Source of the DNA: Nocardioides marinus
GTDB lineage: Bacteria > Pseudomonadota > Alphaproteobacteria > Rhodobacterales > Rhodobacteraceae
Length of the DNA stretch: 64,000 bases
Direction of reading: 5' to 3'
Assembly: GCA_019801415.1 (NCBI GenBank)
Contig: JAHVJD010000010.1
Span: forward strand, 62,001-126,000
Part shown: piece by piece, positions 19,974 to 27,643 of the stretch
How positions within the stretch are numbered: the stretch's first letter is position 1
Layout of the letters: each line of letters opens with the position of its first letter
Made by a program: the position numbers and the translations under genes
The notes under the pieces: generated by a model
Databases searched by the model: none
Told to the model about the DNA's origin: nothing
The model's input: the letters and a program-made list of their open reading frames with translations, nothing else

Positions 19974-20138
19974 TCAAAAGCTGTGCGAGACCCCTATCCG
20001 CGCATACCCCGAAACCGACACCCCGCTGTTGGGTGCGGGCTTCTGCGACGCCGCGGCGCGGTCTCCGGAGGCGCCGGTATCACAGGCGGCCAACATCGTG
20101 GTTGCGGCCAGTGCCAGCGCCAGAAGTGCAGATTTCAT
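19974..20138 (-). CDS. Small lipoprotein (54 aa), LptM-like position
   Basis: A 54-aa protein with a lipoprotein signal MKSALLALALAATTMLAAC (lipobox LAAC, Cys19), then a short Ala/Ser-rich linker and a tail ending GVSVSGYARIGVSHSF. ATG 20138 is preceded by GGAG with an 8-base spacer. An upstream in-frame start at 20171 would lie inside a terminator hairpin and is rejected. It lies upstream of lysA, as LptM/YifL-type lipoproteins do, but sequence identity to LptM is not demonstrated. Its tail resembles that of the next lipoprotein upstream, so the two may be tandem duplicates. Confidence 0.72.
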   Translation of the reverse strand: MKSALLALALAATTMLAACDTGASGDRAAASQKPAPNSGVSVSGYARIGVSHSF

Positions 20139-20153
20139 CGCGACGTCTCCAAC

Positions 20154-20187
20154 AAAAAACCGTCCGGACATCGGCCCGGACGGTTTT
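20154..20187 (-). terminator. Intrinsic terminator abutting the Shine-Dalgarno of the 54-aa lipoprotein
   Basis: Twelve-base arms AAAACCGTCCGG (20156-20167) and CCGGACGGTTTT (20176-20187) with an 8-nt loop. On the minus strand the stem is followed by TTTTTTG, then after 3 bases the GGAG of the next gene. It ends the argH/58-aa transcript or attenuates read-through. Confidence 0.85.
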
Positions 20188-20229
20188 GGAGGTGGGGCGT
20201 GATACGCCGCCGGTCAAGGGGGCGTGCGC

Positions 20230-20406
20230 TCAGAACCCCAGGGCCACGTGCAGCGGACCTTTGCTGAGACCAACCGCGCCGCCGACATGAACACCGCCAC
20301 TGCCAATACCGACCCCGGCATTCAGCGACGGCTGCACCGGCTCGCCATCGACACCGCAGGCACACAGCATCGCCAGCCCCAGCACCGCAATAATCCTGTT
20401 CCGCAT
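20230..20406 (-). CDS. Small lipoprotein (58 aa) downstream of argH
   Basis: A 58-aa protein with signal MRNRIIAVLGLAMLCAC (lipobox LCAC, Cys17). The mature part is Gly/Val-rich (NAGVGIGSGGVHVGGAVG) and ends in LHVALGF. GGAGG sits just upstream of ATG 20406. It starts 36 bases after the argH stop and is followed by a strong terminator, so it is co-transcribed with argH. Its Gly/Val tail resembles that of the 54-aa lipoprotein. The function is unknown. An amyloid-like or beta-hairpin surface role is only a guess. Confidence 0.7.
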   Translation of the reverse strand: MRNRIIAVLGLAMLCACGVDGEPVQPSLNAGVGIGSGGVHVGGAVGLSKGPLHVALGF

Positions 20407-20442
20407 GTTCTGCCTCCTTGCAGCTGGGCGGGTGGCCGGGCC

Positions 20443-21837
20443 TCAGCCCTCCAGCATCTCTTTCCACCGGGCCACCTGCGCGCGCACCTGCGCCGGGGCG
20501 GTGCCACCGTAAGACATGCGCGAGTTGACCGAATTTTCGACCCCGAGCACCGAGAAGACATCTTCGGTGATGCCGTCGTGTACGCCCTGCATATCCTCCA
20601 GGCTCAGATCCGGCAAATCGCACCCGCGGCTTTCCGCCATGGCAACCAGCGTTCCGGTGACATGATGGGCGTCGCGGAACGGCACCTTGAGCACCCGCAC
20701 CAGCCAGTCGGCGAGGTCGGTGGCGGTGGAGAAGCCGGAGCCCGCCGCCGCCGCCAGCGCCTCGCGGTTGGCGCTCATGTCCTTGACCATGCCTTCCATC
20801 GCCGCCAGCGCCAGCATCCAGTTGTCGGCCGCGTCAAACACCTGTTCCTTGTCTTCCTGCATGTCCTTGGAATAGGCGAGCGGCAGCCCCTTCATCACCA
20901 TCATCAGCGCGGTGTTGGCGCCGAAGATCCGGCCCACCTTGGCGCGGATCAGCTCGGCGGCGTCCGGGTTCTTCTTCTGCGGCATGATCGAGGAGCCGGT
21001 GGAGAAGCGATCCGACAGGGTGACAAACCGGAACTGCGCCGAGGACCAGATCACCAGCTCTTCGGCAAAGCGGCTGAGGTGCATGGCGCAGATCGACGCC
21101 ACCGACAGGAACTCCAGCGCGAAGTCGCGGTCAGACACCGCATCGAGCGAGTTGGCGGTCGGCCGGTCAAAGCCCAGCGCGCTTGCGGTCATCTCCCGGT
21201 CGATCGGGAAGGAGGTGCCTGCCAATGCCGCCGAGCCCAGGGGTGATTCGTTCATCCGGACGCGGGCATCGCGCACCCGGGACAGATCGCGGCCGAACAT
21301 CTCGACATAGGCCATCATGTGGTGGCCCCAGGTCACCGGCTGCGCGGTCTGCAGGTGGGTAAAGCCCGGCATCACCCAATCGGCCCCCGCCTCGGCCTGC
21401 GACAGAAGCGCGCGGATCAGCGCCAGCAGGCCCGATTCCGCCGCGTCCAGCTGATCACGCACCCAGAGTTTGAAATCGGTCGCCACCTGGTCATTGCGGC
21501 TGCGGCCGGTGTGCAGGCGGCCCGCAGGCTCGCCGATGATCTCTTTCAGGCGGGCCTCCACGTTCATGTGGATGTCCTCAAGCGCGGTGGAGAACTGGAA
21601 AGTTCCGCCCTCGATCTCTGACAAAACGGTGAGCAGCCCTTCCCGAATGGCCTCTGCATCATTATCCGTAATGACACCTGTGGCGGCGAGCATCGCCGCA
21701 TGGGCCCTGGAGCCGGCAATGTCCTGCGCCGCCATCCGCTTGTCGAACCCGATCGAGGCGTTGATCGCCTCCATGATCGCGTCCGGGCCAGCGGCAAAGC
21801 GGCCGCCCCACATCTGGTTCGAGGATTGATCTGTCAT
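20443..21837 (-). CDS. argH: Argininosuccinate lyase
   Basis: Last step of arginine synthesis: splits argininosuccinate into arginine and fumarate. The 464-aa length and the fumarase/aspartase-superfamily signature [11 protein letters not shown] near residue 280 are diagnostic. TGRSRNDQ near 110 and the N-terminal MWGGRF are family-typical. ATG 21837 lies only 22 bp from the divergent tlpA start codon, so the argH promoter must lie inside tlpA. A second Met eight residues in is a possible alternative. Confidence 0.97.
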   Translation of the reverse strand: MTDQSSNQMWGGRFAAGPDAIMEAINASIGFDKRMAAQDIAGSRAHAAMLAATGVITDNDAEAIREGLLTVLSEIEGGTFQFSTALEDIHMNVEARLKEIIGEPAGRLHTGRSRNDQVATDFKLWVRDQLDAAESGLLALIRALLSQAEAGADWVMPGFTHLQTAQPVTWGHHMMAYVEMFGRDLSRVRDARVRMNESPLGSAALAGTSFPIDREMTASALGFDRPTANSLDAVSDRDFALEFLSVASICAMHLSRFAEELVIWSSAQFRFVTLSDRFSTGSSIMPQKKNPDAAELIRAKVGRIFGANTALMMVMKGLPLAYSKDMQEDKEQVFDAADNWMLALAAMEGMVKDMSANREALAAAAGSGFSTATDLADWLVRVLKVPFRDAHHVTGTLVAMAESRGCDLPDLSLEDMQGVHDGITEDVFSVLGVENSVNSRMSYGGTAPAQVRAQVARWKEMLEG

Positions 21838-21859
21838 GGTGTGGAACCCCGGAGATAAT

Positions 21860-22420
21860 ATGCGTCTGTTTCGTCAGCTTTCCCTTTATATGGCCCTTGC
21901 CTTGGGTGCAAATGCGGCCTTTGCCGCCGAGCCGGCGCAGCTGGAGGCGCTGCGCGACGGTTCCATGAAGAAACTTGTGGTGCATGCCGAGCCAAAGCCG
22001 GTCTCGGCCACCGCCTTCCACCTCGCGGATGAGGCCGGGATGACCAGCCTCGAGGACTACCGCGGCAAGGTGGTGCTGGTGAACTTCTGGGCCACATGGT
22101 GCGCGCCCTGCCGCAAGGAAATGCCGCAGCTGGCGGAACTGCAGGCGGAGTTCGGTGGCGAGGATTTCGAGGTTCTGACCATCGCCACGGGCCGCAACTC
22201 GCCGGTGGGAATCCAGAAATTCTTTGATGAAACCGGCATCGACAACCTGCCCCGCCATCAGGATCCGAAACAGGCGCTGGCCCGCGAGATGGCGGTGATC
22301 GGCCTGCCGATCACCGTGCTGCTGGACCGCGATGGGCAGGAGGTTGCCCGGCTGCTGGGCGATGCCGAGTGGAACTCGGAGAGCGCCAAGGCGATCATTC
22401 GGGCGATGATCGACAGCTAG
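21860..22420 (+). CDS. TlpA/ResA-type periplasmic thioredoxin
   Basis: A 186-aa exported thiol-disulfide protein. The signal peptide is [22 protein letters not shown], followed by a thioredoxin fold with WATWCAPC near residue 78 and the cis-Pro loop GLPITVLLD near 150. Such proteins reduce cytochrome c or copper-site cysteines in the periplasm. ATG 21860 is chosen because GGAG (21851-21854) precedes it and it gives a clean signal peptide. The earlier in-frame ATG at 21836 overlaps the argH start codon. It is divergent from argH. Confidence 0.92.
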   Translation: MRLFRQLSLYMALALGANAAFAAEPAQLEALRDGSMKKLVVHAEPKPVSATAFHLADEAGMTSLEDYRGKVVLVNFWATWCAPCRKEMPQLAELQAEFGGEDFEVLTIATGRNSPVGIQKFFDETGIDNLPRHQDPKQALAREMAVIGLPITVLLDRDGQEVARLLGDAEWNSESAKAIIRAMIDS

Positions 22421-22549
22421 GGTTCTGCCCCTGGCCCGCCTTCCCTGCCTGATGGACGATAGCCGGGCTGTGCCCTGACCCGGCGGGCAACTGCACTATC
22501 TCTTTTCCATGGAGGCCGCCGCTGTGCGGCGCGAATGGGAGAACGAGAT

Positions 22550-22891
22550 ATGAAACCTGTCGTGTTACTGATCGGCAAGTTGCCACATGTGATCGGCGAT
22601 GTGGCCAGGCAGCTGGACCATCTGCCGATTCACTGGCTGGGCGCGCATGACCAGCCCGAGGTGGTGCGCCAGCTCGAGAGCGAGCCGCGCATCGCCTGCG
22701 TCATCATGGGCGCGGGGCTGGATGACCGCATCCGCGGCGACCTGATTGGCATCATCGCCGCGCTCCGGCCCGATGTCTGCATACACCTCAAGGACCGCGC
22801 CTCGGGCTCGGAAGGGTTGGTGCCCTTTGTCGAACGGGTGGTGCGGATGCAGCTGCTGTCGCCACCGCAGCACATGGCAGTGGCGGTCTGA
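22550..22891 (+). CDS. Hypothetical small alpha/beta protein
   Basis: A 113-aa protein of unknown family. It alternates hydrophobic strands and helices (PVVLLIG, IACVIMGAG, DVCIHLKD), which suggests a compact Rossmann or CheY-like fold, but the phosphoacceptor pattern of a receiver domain is not evident. GGGAGA precedes ATG 22550. The longer start at 22535 lacks a good site. It lies between tlpA and the EAL-domain gene on the same strand with gaps above 120 bp on both sides, so operon membership is unclear. Confidence 0.65.
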   Translation: MKPVVLLIGKLPHVIGDVARQLDHLPIHWLGAHDQPEVVRQLESEPRIACVIMGAGLDDRIRGDLIGIIAALRPDVCIHLKDRASGSEGLVPFVERVVRMQLLSPPQHMAVAV

Positions 22892-23002
22892 GCCAGCGCC
22901 CGAACCGGACGTCGCCTCAGCCCCCGCAGCAGCCCGAAACGGGTCTTGGGGGCGCGGCATCCGGATCATTCAAATGCGATCTTTAATCCCGCATCAACCC
23001 TT

Positions 23003-23033
23003 TTGCCCGATGCTGCGGCAAGCATCATACTGT
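23003..23033 (+). promoter_or_regulatory. Candidate long-spacer promoter with dyad before the EAL gene
   Basis: TTGCCC (23003-23008) and TACTGT (23028-23033) are separated by 19 bp. That spacer contains the inverted repeat GATGCT-N6-AGCATC (23009-23026). Dyads filling a 19-bp spacer are typical of MerR-family activated promoters. It is 33 bp upstream of the EAL-gene ATG. Confidence 0.4.
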
Positions 23034-23066
23034 GTTACACCTTTGCCGGAATGGGGCCGCAGCAGA

Positions 23067-23906
23067 ATGAGAAAGAAACACGGCAAGGCCGTATTGCCCG
23101 AAGGGGCGGAAAACCCGCTCAGCGCCGCTGTCGCGGGGCGCGATCAGTCCACGCTCGACATGGTGGCCGAGGCGATCAAGCACGACCAGACGGTGCTGGC
23201 CTATCAGCCGATCATGCAGGCGCTGGAGCCGCACGGGGTGGCCTTCTACGAGGGCTACATCCGGGTGCTGGACGCCACCGGCCGGGTCATCCCGGCCCGC
23301 GAATTCATGCATGTGGTCGAGGACAAAGAACTGGGCCGCGAGCTGGATTGCCTTGCGCTGCAACATGGCCTGCGCGCGCTGGAGCAATTTCCCCAGATCC
23401 GCCTGTCGGTCAACATGTCGGCGCGCTCCATCGGCTACCAGCGCTGGACGCGGGTTCTGGAGCGCTTCCTGAAACGCGACGAGACCCTCGGTGAACGGCT
23501 GCTGCTGGAAATCAGCGAAGCCTCGGCCATGGCCGCGCCGGAACTGGTCACCGATTTCATGGGCCGGATGCAGCCGCATGGCATTGCCTTCGCCCTGGAT
23601 AATTTTGGCGCCAGCACCACTGCCATCGGCCATTTCCGCCAGTTCTTCTTTGACGCGGTCAAGATCGACGGCCAGTTCGTGCGCGGCGTGCACGCCAATC
23701 ACGACAACCAGGCCGTGGTCCGCGCGCTGGTCGGCATCGCCAAGCAGTTCGACATGTTCTGCGTCGCGGAATCGGTGGAGACCCAGGCCGATGCGGAGTT
23801 CCTGGTCTCCAACGGCGTCGACTGCCTGCAAGGCTACCTGTTCGGCGCCCCCTCCGTGTCGCCCTCCTGGATCGACGACATGAAGCACCGCCAACAGGCC
23901 GGCTGA
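23067..23906 (+). CDS. EAL-domain protein with degenerate catalytic motifs
   Basis: A 279-aa single-domain protein of the EAL cyclic-di-GMP phosphodiesterase family. The fold is recognisable: SVNMSA near 116, LLLEISE near 150, DAVKIDGQFV near 200, AESVET near 235 and a C-terminal LQGYLFGAP. However, the signature EAL reads EGY (FYEGYIRV), and the metal-binding DDFG reads DNFG. Hydrolysis of c-di-GMP is therefore doubtful, and it may bind c-di-GMP or a partner instead. The open frame extends far upstream, but ATG 23067 is the plausible start. Confidence 0.88.
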   Translation: MRKKHGKAVLPEGAENPLSAAVAGRDQSTLDMVAEAIKHDQTVLAYQPIMQALEPHGVAFYEGYIRVLDATGRVIPAREFMHVVEDKELGRELDCLALQHGLRALEQFPQIRLSVNMSARSIGYQRWTRVLERFLKRDETLGERLLLEISEASAMAAPELVTDFMGRMQPHGIAFALDNFGASTTAIGHFRQFFFDAVKIDGQFVRGVHANHDNQAVVRALVGIAKQFDMFCVAESVETQADAEFLVSNGVDCLQGYLFGAPSVSPSWIDDMKHRQQAG

Positions 23907-23978
23907 TTTCTTCGCGCCCGCCGCGCGCGACGTCGGCCGGGGCGATCCCGGTCCCGACAGCCCGCGCGGCGGCGCTTG

Positions 23979-23989
23979 CTGCACCGCAG
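23979..23989. promoter_or_regulatory. PhaR-like site CTGC-N3-GCAG
   Basis: CTGC-ACC-GCAG fits the CTGC-N3-GCAG consensus described for PhaR, the PHB-responsive repressor of Paracoccus and Rhodobacter. It is 228 bp upstream of phaA. Confidence 0.5.
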
Positions 23990-24084
23990 CGTCAAGGCAG
24001 ACTTTTTCGAAAACTCCGCAGAATCCTGCTGCATCGACCTGTGCTGACGGTTGACTCGGCGCCTGCCCCTGGGACACCCTGTCA

Positions 24085-24104
24085 ATTGCTGCACGTGCAG
24101 CAAT
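24085..24104. promoter_or_regulatory. 20-bp perfect palindrome upstream of phaA (PhaR-like)
   Basis: ATTGCTGCACGTGCAGCAAT is fully palindromic and contains CTGC-ACGT-GCAG, close to the PhaR consensus. It lies 113 bp upstream of the phaA ATG, in the range of the promoter or leader. Probable operator for PHB-responsive repression. Confidence 0.65.
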
Positions 24105-24217
24105 AGATTAAGCCGGTTCCTGGAGGAGACGAAAAGACTGTTGCGCACATGACCGTGAACGCCCGGCGCAGCTCCCCCCTCCCTGAGACCTGAATTGATG
24201 GCTGAGGATCAAAACCA

Positions 24218-25393
24218 ATGACCAATGTTGTAATCGCATCTGCCGCGCGCACCGCTGTCGGCTCCTTCGGCGGCGCATTCGCCAACACCCCCGCCCACGA
24301 CCTGGGGGCCGCGGTACTGGAAGCCGTGGTAGAGCGCGCCGGCGTCGACAAATCCGAGGTGTCGGAAACCATCCTGGGCCAGGTGCTGACCGCCGCACAG
24401 GGCCAGAACCCGGCGCGCCAGGCGCATATCAACGCCGGTCTCCCCAAGGAAAGTGCCGCCTGGGGCATCAACCAGGTCTGCGGCTCGGGCCTGCGCGCCG
24501 TGGCGCTGGGGGCCCAGCACATCCAGCTGGGTGATGCCTCCATCGTCGCCGCCGGCGGCCAGGAAAACATGACCCTGTCGCCCCATGCCGCGCATCTGCG
24601 TGCCGGTCACAAGATGGGCGACATGAAGTACATCGACACGATGATCCGCGATGGCCTGTGGGACGCTTTCAACGGCTATCACATGGGCCAGACCGCCGAA
24701 AACGTGGCCGAGCAGTGGCAGATCTCCCGCGACATGCAGGATGAATTCGCCGTGGCCTCGCAGAACAAGGCGGAAGCGGCGCAGAAGGCCGGCAAGTTCG
24801 CCGATGAGATCACCCCCTTCACCGTCAAGCACCGCAAGGGCGACATCGTGGTCGATCAGGACGAATACATCCGTCACGGCGCCACCCTCGAAGCGATGCA
24901 GAAGCTGCGCCCGGCCTTCACCAAGGACGGCTCGGTCACCGCGGCCAATGCCTCGGGCCTGAACGACGGCGCCGCCGCCACCCTGCTGATGAGCGCCGAC
25001 GAAGCCGAACGCCGCGGCATCGAGCCGCTGGCCCGCATCGCCTCCTATGCCACCGCGGGTCTCGACCCGTCGATCATGGGTGTCGGTCCGGTCTATGCCT
25101 CGCGCAAGGCGCTGGAGAAGGCCGGCTGGTCGGTGGACGACCTCGACCTGGTCGAAGCCAACGAAGCCTTTGCCGCCCAGGCCTGCGCGGTGAACAAGGA
25201 CATGGGCTGGGATCCGGCGATCGTGAACGTGAACGGCGGCGCCATCGCCATCGGCCACCCGATCGGCGCGTCCGGTTGCCGGGTGCTGAACACGCTCTTG
25301 TTCGAGATGAAGCGCCGCGGCGCCAAGAAGGGTCTGGCCACCCTGTGCATCGGCGGCGGCATGGGCGTCGCCATGTGCGTGGAGCGCCCGTAA
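24218..25393 (+). CDS. phaA: Acetyl-CoA C-acetyltransferase (beta-ketothiolase)
   Basis: Condenses two acetyl-CoA to acetoacetyl-CoA, the first step of polyhydroxybutyrate synthesis. The 391-aa thiolase has the acyl-enzyme cysteine in [10 protein letters not shown] near 90, GHPIGASG near 348 (catalytic His) and the C-terminal Cys in LCIGGGMG near 379. It is followed by a strong terminator and then phaB, so both are in the same pathway but transcribed separately. PhaR-like palindromes lie upstream. Confidence 0.96.
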   Translation: MTNVVIASAARTAVGSFGGAFANTPAHDLGAAVLEAVVERAGVDKSEVSETILGQVLTAAQGQNPARQAHINAGLPKESAAWGINQVCGSGLRAVALGAQHIQLGDASIVAAGGQENMTLSPHAAHLRAGHKMGDMKYIDTMIRDGLWDAFNGYHMGQTAENVAEQWQISRDMQDEFAVASQNKAEAAQKAGKFADEITPFTVKHRKGDIVVDQDEYIRHGATLEAMQKLRPAFTKDGSVTAANASGLNDGAAATLLMSADEAERRGIEPLARIASYATAGLDPSIMGVGPVYASRKALEKAGWSVDDLDLVEANEAFAAQACAVNKDMGWDPAIVNVNGGAIAIGHPIGASGCRVLNTLLFEMKRRGAKKGLATLCIGGGMGVAMCVERP

Positions 25394-25417
25394 GTGGCGC
25401 GTTTTTGCTGATACGCG

Positions 25418-25448
25418 GGGCGCCCCTTTGGGGCGCCCTTTTTCTTTT
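25418..25448 (+). terminator. Rho-independent terminator after phaA
   Basis: GGGCGCCCC (25418-25426), loop TTT, GGGGCGCCC (25430-25438), then TTTTTCTTTT. A strong intrinsic terminator between phaA and phaB. Confidence 0.92.
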
Positions 25449-25528
25449 ACATTCGCACGTTATCTGAGTCGGAAGGCCCGAGGGTGCGACAATTTTATGC
25501 GGCAGTGCAGAATTTCCTCCGCGAAATA

Positions 25529-25558
25529 TTGTTGCTAGATTGGACCTGAGTTTACAAT
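25529..25558 (+). promoter_or_regulatory. Candidate phaB promoter
   Basis: TTGTTG (25529-25534), an 18-bp spacer and TACAAT (25553-25558) lie in an AT-richer stretch after the phaA terminator. They are 37 bp before the phaB ATG, which has a GGAGG Shine-Dalgarno. Confidence 0.55.
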
Positions 25559-25595
25559 AAGATTACCACTCGAAGACTAACTGGAGGACTTTTGA

Positions 25596-26318
25596 ATGGC
25601 ACGAACTGCACTCGTCACCGGCGGCTCCCGCGGCATCGGCGCAGCTATTTCCGAGGCGCTGAAGGCGCAAGGCTGCACCGTTGCAGCCACCTATGCCGGC
25701 AATGACGAAGCCGCGGCGAAATTCACCGAGGAAACCGGCATCAAGACCTACAAGTGGAATGTCGGCAGCTACGAGGAAAGCGCGGCAGGCATCGCCAAGG
25801 TCGAGGAGGAGCTTGGCCCGATCGACATCGTGGTGGCCAATGCCGGCATCACCCGCGACGCGCCATTCCACAAGATGACCCCGCAGCAGTGGCAGGAGGT
25901 GATCGACACCAACCTGACCGGCGTGTTCAACACCGTGCACCCGGTCTGGCCCGGCATGCGCGAACGCAAGTTCGGCCGCGTCATCGTGATCTCCTCGATC
26001 AACGGTCAGAAGGGACAGTTTGCCCAGGTGAACTATGCCGCGACCAAGGCCGGCGACCTCGGCATCGTCAAATCGCTGGCCCAGGAAGGCGCCCGCGCGG
26101 GCATCACCGCCAACGCCGTCTGCCCCGGCTACATCGCGACCGAGATGGTCATGGCCGTACCCGAGAAGGTGCGCGAATCGATCATCAGCCAGATCCCGGC
26201 CGGTCGCCTGGGCGAACCGGAAGAGATCGCCCGCTGCGTGGCCTTCCTGGCCTCCGACGACTCGGGCTTCATCAACGGCTCGACGATCTCCGCCAACGGC
26301 GCCCAGTTCTTCGTCTGA
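25596..26318 (+). CDS. phaB: Acetoacetyl-CoA reductase
   Basis: NADPH-dependent short-chain dehydrogenase that makes (R)-3-hydroxybutyryl-CoA for PHB polymerisation. The 240-aa product has the cofactor loop TGGSRGIG near residue 8, NAGIT near 83, catalytic Ser in VISSINGQKGQ near 133 and YAATKAG near 147 (Tyr/Lys). VNYAATK with GQKGQFGQ-like context is typical of PhaB. It is terminated by its own hairpin. Confidence 0.96.
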   Translation: MARTALVTGGSRGIGAAISEALKAQGCTVAATYAGNDEAAAKFTEETGIKTYKWNVGSYEESAAGIAKVEEELGPIDIVVANAGITRDAPFHKMTPQQWQEVIDTNLTGVFNTVHPVWPGMRERKFGRVIVISSINGQKGQFAQVNYAATKAGDLGIVKSLAQEGARAGITANAVCPGYIATEMVMAVPEKVRESIISQIPAGRLGEPEEIARCVAFLASDDSGFINGSTISANGAQFFV

Positions 26319-26341
26319 ACCGCGCCACGGATTGAAACGGC

Positions 26342-26373
26342 AAGGGCCGGTCCCGAAGGACCGGCCCTTTTCC
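26342..26373 (+). terminator. Rho-independent terminator after phaB
   Basis: AAGGGCCGGTCC (26342-26353), loop CGAA, GGACCGGCCCTT (26358-26369), then TTCC: a 12-bp perfect stem 23 bases past the stop. It may also serve the convergent 49-aa gene. Confidence 0.9.
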
Positions 26374-26431
26374 TATCCCGTAAGAACCCTGCGCGCTCAG
26401 GCTCAGCGGGAAATCCTGTTGCGGCGGGCGC

Positions 26432-26581
26432 TCAGGCCCAGCGCGAAACTCTGGGACGAAGACCCGGCTGGGTGCATTTCGACACCAGCCAGCGCAGAGC
26501 CTGTTTCAGCACCGCCCCACGGGCCGCATGGGCACGGGTCATGGCGATTTTGACGGCGGCATTGGCGGAGTATTCAAGCAT
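26432..26581 (-). CDS. Small hypothetical protein (49 aa)
   Basis: A 49-aa reading frame starting MLEYSANAAVKIAMTRAHAA, basic and helical, ending VSRWA. It has a very good Shine-Dalgarno (AAGGAGG six bases before ATG 26581), which is the main reason to call it. It resembles short RAHAERG-type proteins I recall from Rhodobacterales genomes, although this is not verified. It lies convergent to phaB and divergent from the LysR gene, and is too short for the usual length cut-offs. Confidence 0.6.
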   Translation of the reverse strand: MLEYSANAAVKIAMTRAHAARGAVLKQALRWLVSKCTQPGLRPRVSRWA

Positions 26582-26695
26582 CTCGGGCCTCCTTGGTTCG
26601 GATCAGTATCCTTGGATGTGTTGAATATGCGCGCGCCGAGAGAAACTGACAAACGAGACTTCTCCGCGCTTCGGTTAAGTATTACTTATGTGAAC

Positions 26696-27643
26696 ATGTC
26701 TGATCGCCTGCCCCCGCTGACCGCCTTGCGCGCCTTTGAGGCCGCCGCCCGCCACATGTCCTTTGCCAAGGCGGCAGAGGAGCTGCACGTCACCCCTGCG
26801 GCTTTGTCCTTCCAGGTGAAATCGCTCGAAGAACACCTGGGGGAGCCGTTGTTTCACCGGCTGAACCGCGCCGTGGAGCTGACCGAGGCGGGCAAGACGC
26901 TGGCCCCCGGCACCCGCGACGGCTTCGAACGGCTGAGTGCCGCCTGGCGCGCCACCCGCAGGCTGCAGGACAACACCACGCTGACGGTGACAGCCGGGCC
27001 TGCGCTCACCTCGAAATGGCTGGCGCCGCGCCTCTATGAGTTCGCCCGTAGCCACCCGGAAATCGACCTTCGGTTCTCGGCCACGCTGCGGCAGATGGAT
27101 TTTGCCCGCGACGAGGTCGATGTGGCGATCCGCTTTGGCTACGGCCCGGACGAGGGCGTCTGGGCGATGCCGCTGCGCAAGGATTGGCTGACGCCGGTGA
27201 TGACGCCGGAAATGGCCGAGCGCTACCCCACCCCCGAAAGCCTGACAAAAGCACCGCTGCTGTTTGACGAGTCGCTGAACTTCCTTGATCCGCCGTGCGA
27301 CTGGCCGGTGTGGTTCCGTTCGCAGGGGATCGATTTCACCCCCACCCACGGCGCCTGGTTTTCCCAGGCCGACCATGCCATCGACGCTGCCCTTGCCGGG
27401 GTCGGCGTGGCGCTGGGGCGGCGGCCGATCATCGTGACCGACCTGCACGCAGGCCGTCTGGTGGCGCCCTTCAAAACCGCGATCGAGACCGACGCGCATT
27501 TCCGCTTCCTCTGTGCCAGCGGCACGGAGAACCGGCCGCAGATCGCTGCCTTTCGCGACTGGTTTGTTGCCGAGATCGAAAAAACCTCTTACATATCAGA
27601 CGCTTTCGAGATCATCCCCGCAAAGGACCTGCCCCCACCATGA
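26696..27643 (+). CDS. LysR-family regulator, GcvA-like
   Basis: A 315-aa transcription factor. The N-terminal winged helix-turn-helix runs from LTALRAFEAAARHMSFAKAA (about 8-27) through SFQVKSLEEHLG, followed by a substrate-binding domain. The HTH with LPPLTALRAFEAAARH is typical of the GcvA subgroup. The target is unknown, but its stop overlaps the start of a DMT-family exporter (ATGA), so control of that exporter is likely. The ATG at 26696 gives the standard N-terminus. The open frame upstream to 26528 is not part of the gene. Confidence 0.92.
   Translation: MSDRLPPLTALRAFEAAARHMSFAKAAEELHVTPAALSFQVKSLEEHLGEPLFHRLNRAVELTEAGKTLAPGTRDGFERLSAAWRATRRLQDNTTLTVTAGPALTSKWLAPRLYEFARSHPEIDLRFSATLRQMDFARDEVDVAIRFGYGPDEGVWAMPLRKDWLTPVMTPEMAERYPTPESLTKAPLLFDESLNFLDPPCDWPVWFRSQGIDFTPTHGAWFSQADHAIDAALAGVGVALGRRPIIVTDLHAGRLVAPFKTAIETDAHFRFLCASGTENRPQIAAFRDWFVAEIEKTSYISDAFEIIPAKDLPPP

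Larger units (their letters stand above)
23907..24217. other. EAL gene-phaA intergenic region (311 bp)
   Basis: No gene is seen. The region carries CTGC/GCAG palindromes that look like PhaR sites (annotated separately) and a CTGCTGCATC stretch near 24028-24037. I see no clear terminator for the EAL gene. Confidence 0.6.

Noticed and set aside
19705-19977. 90-aa minus-strand frame starting with a 4-base overlap to the 54-aa lipoprotein
   Set aside because: TTG start, Arg/Gly/His-rich composition, no family, no Shine-Dalgarno. Overlap alone is not enough.
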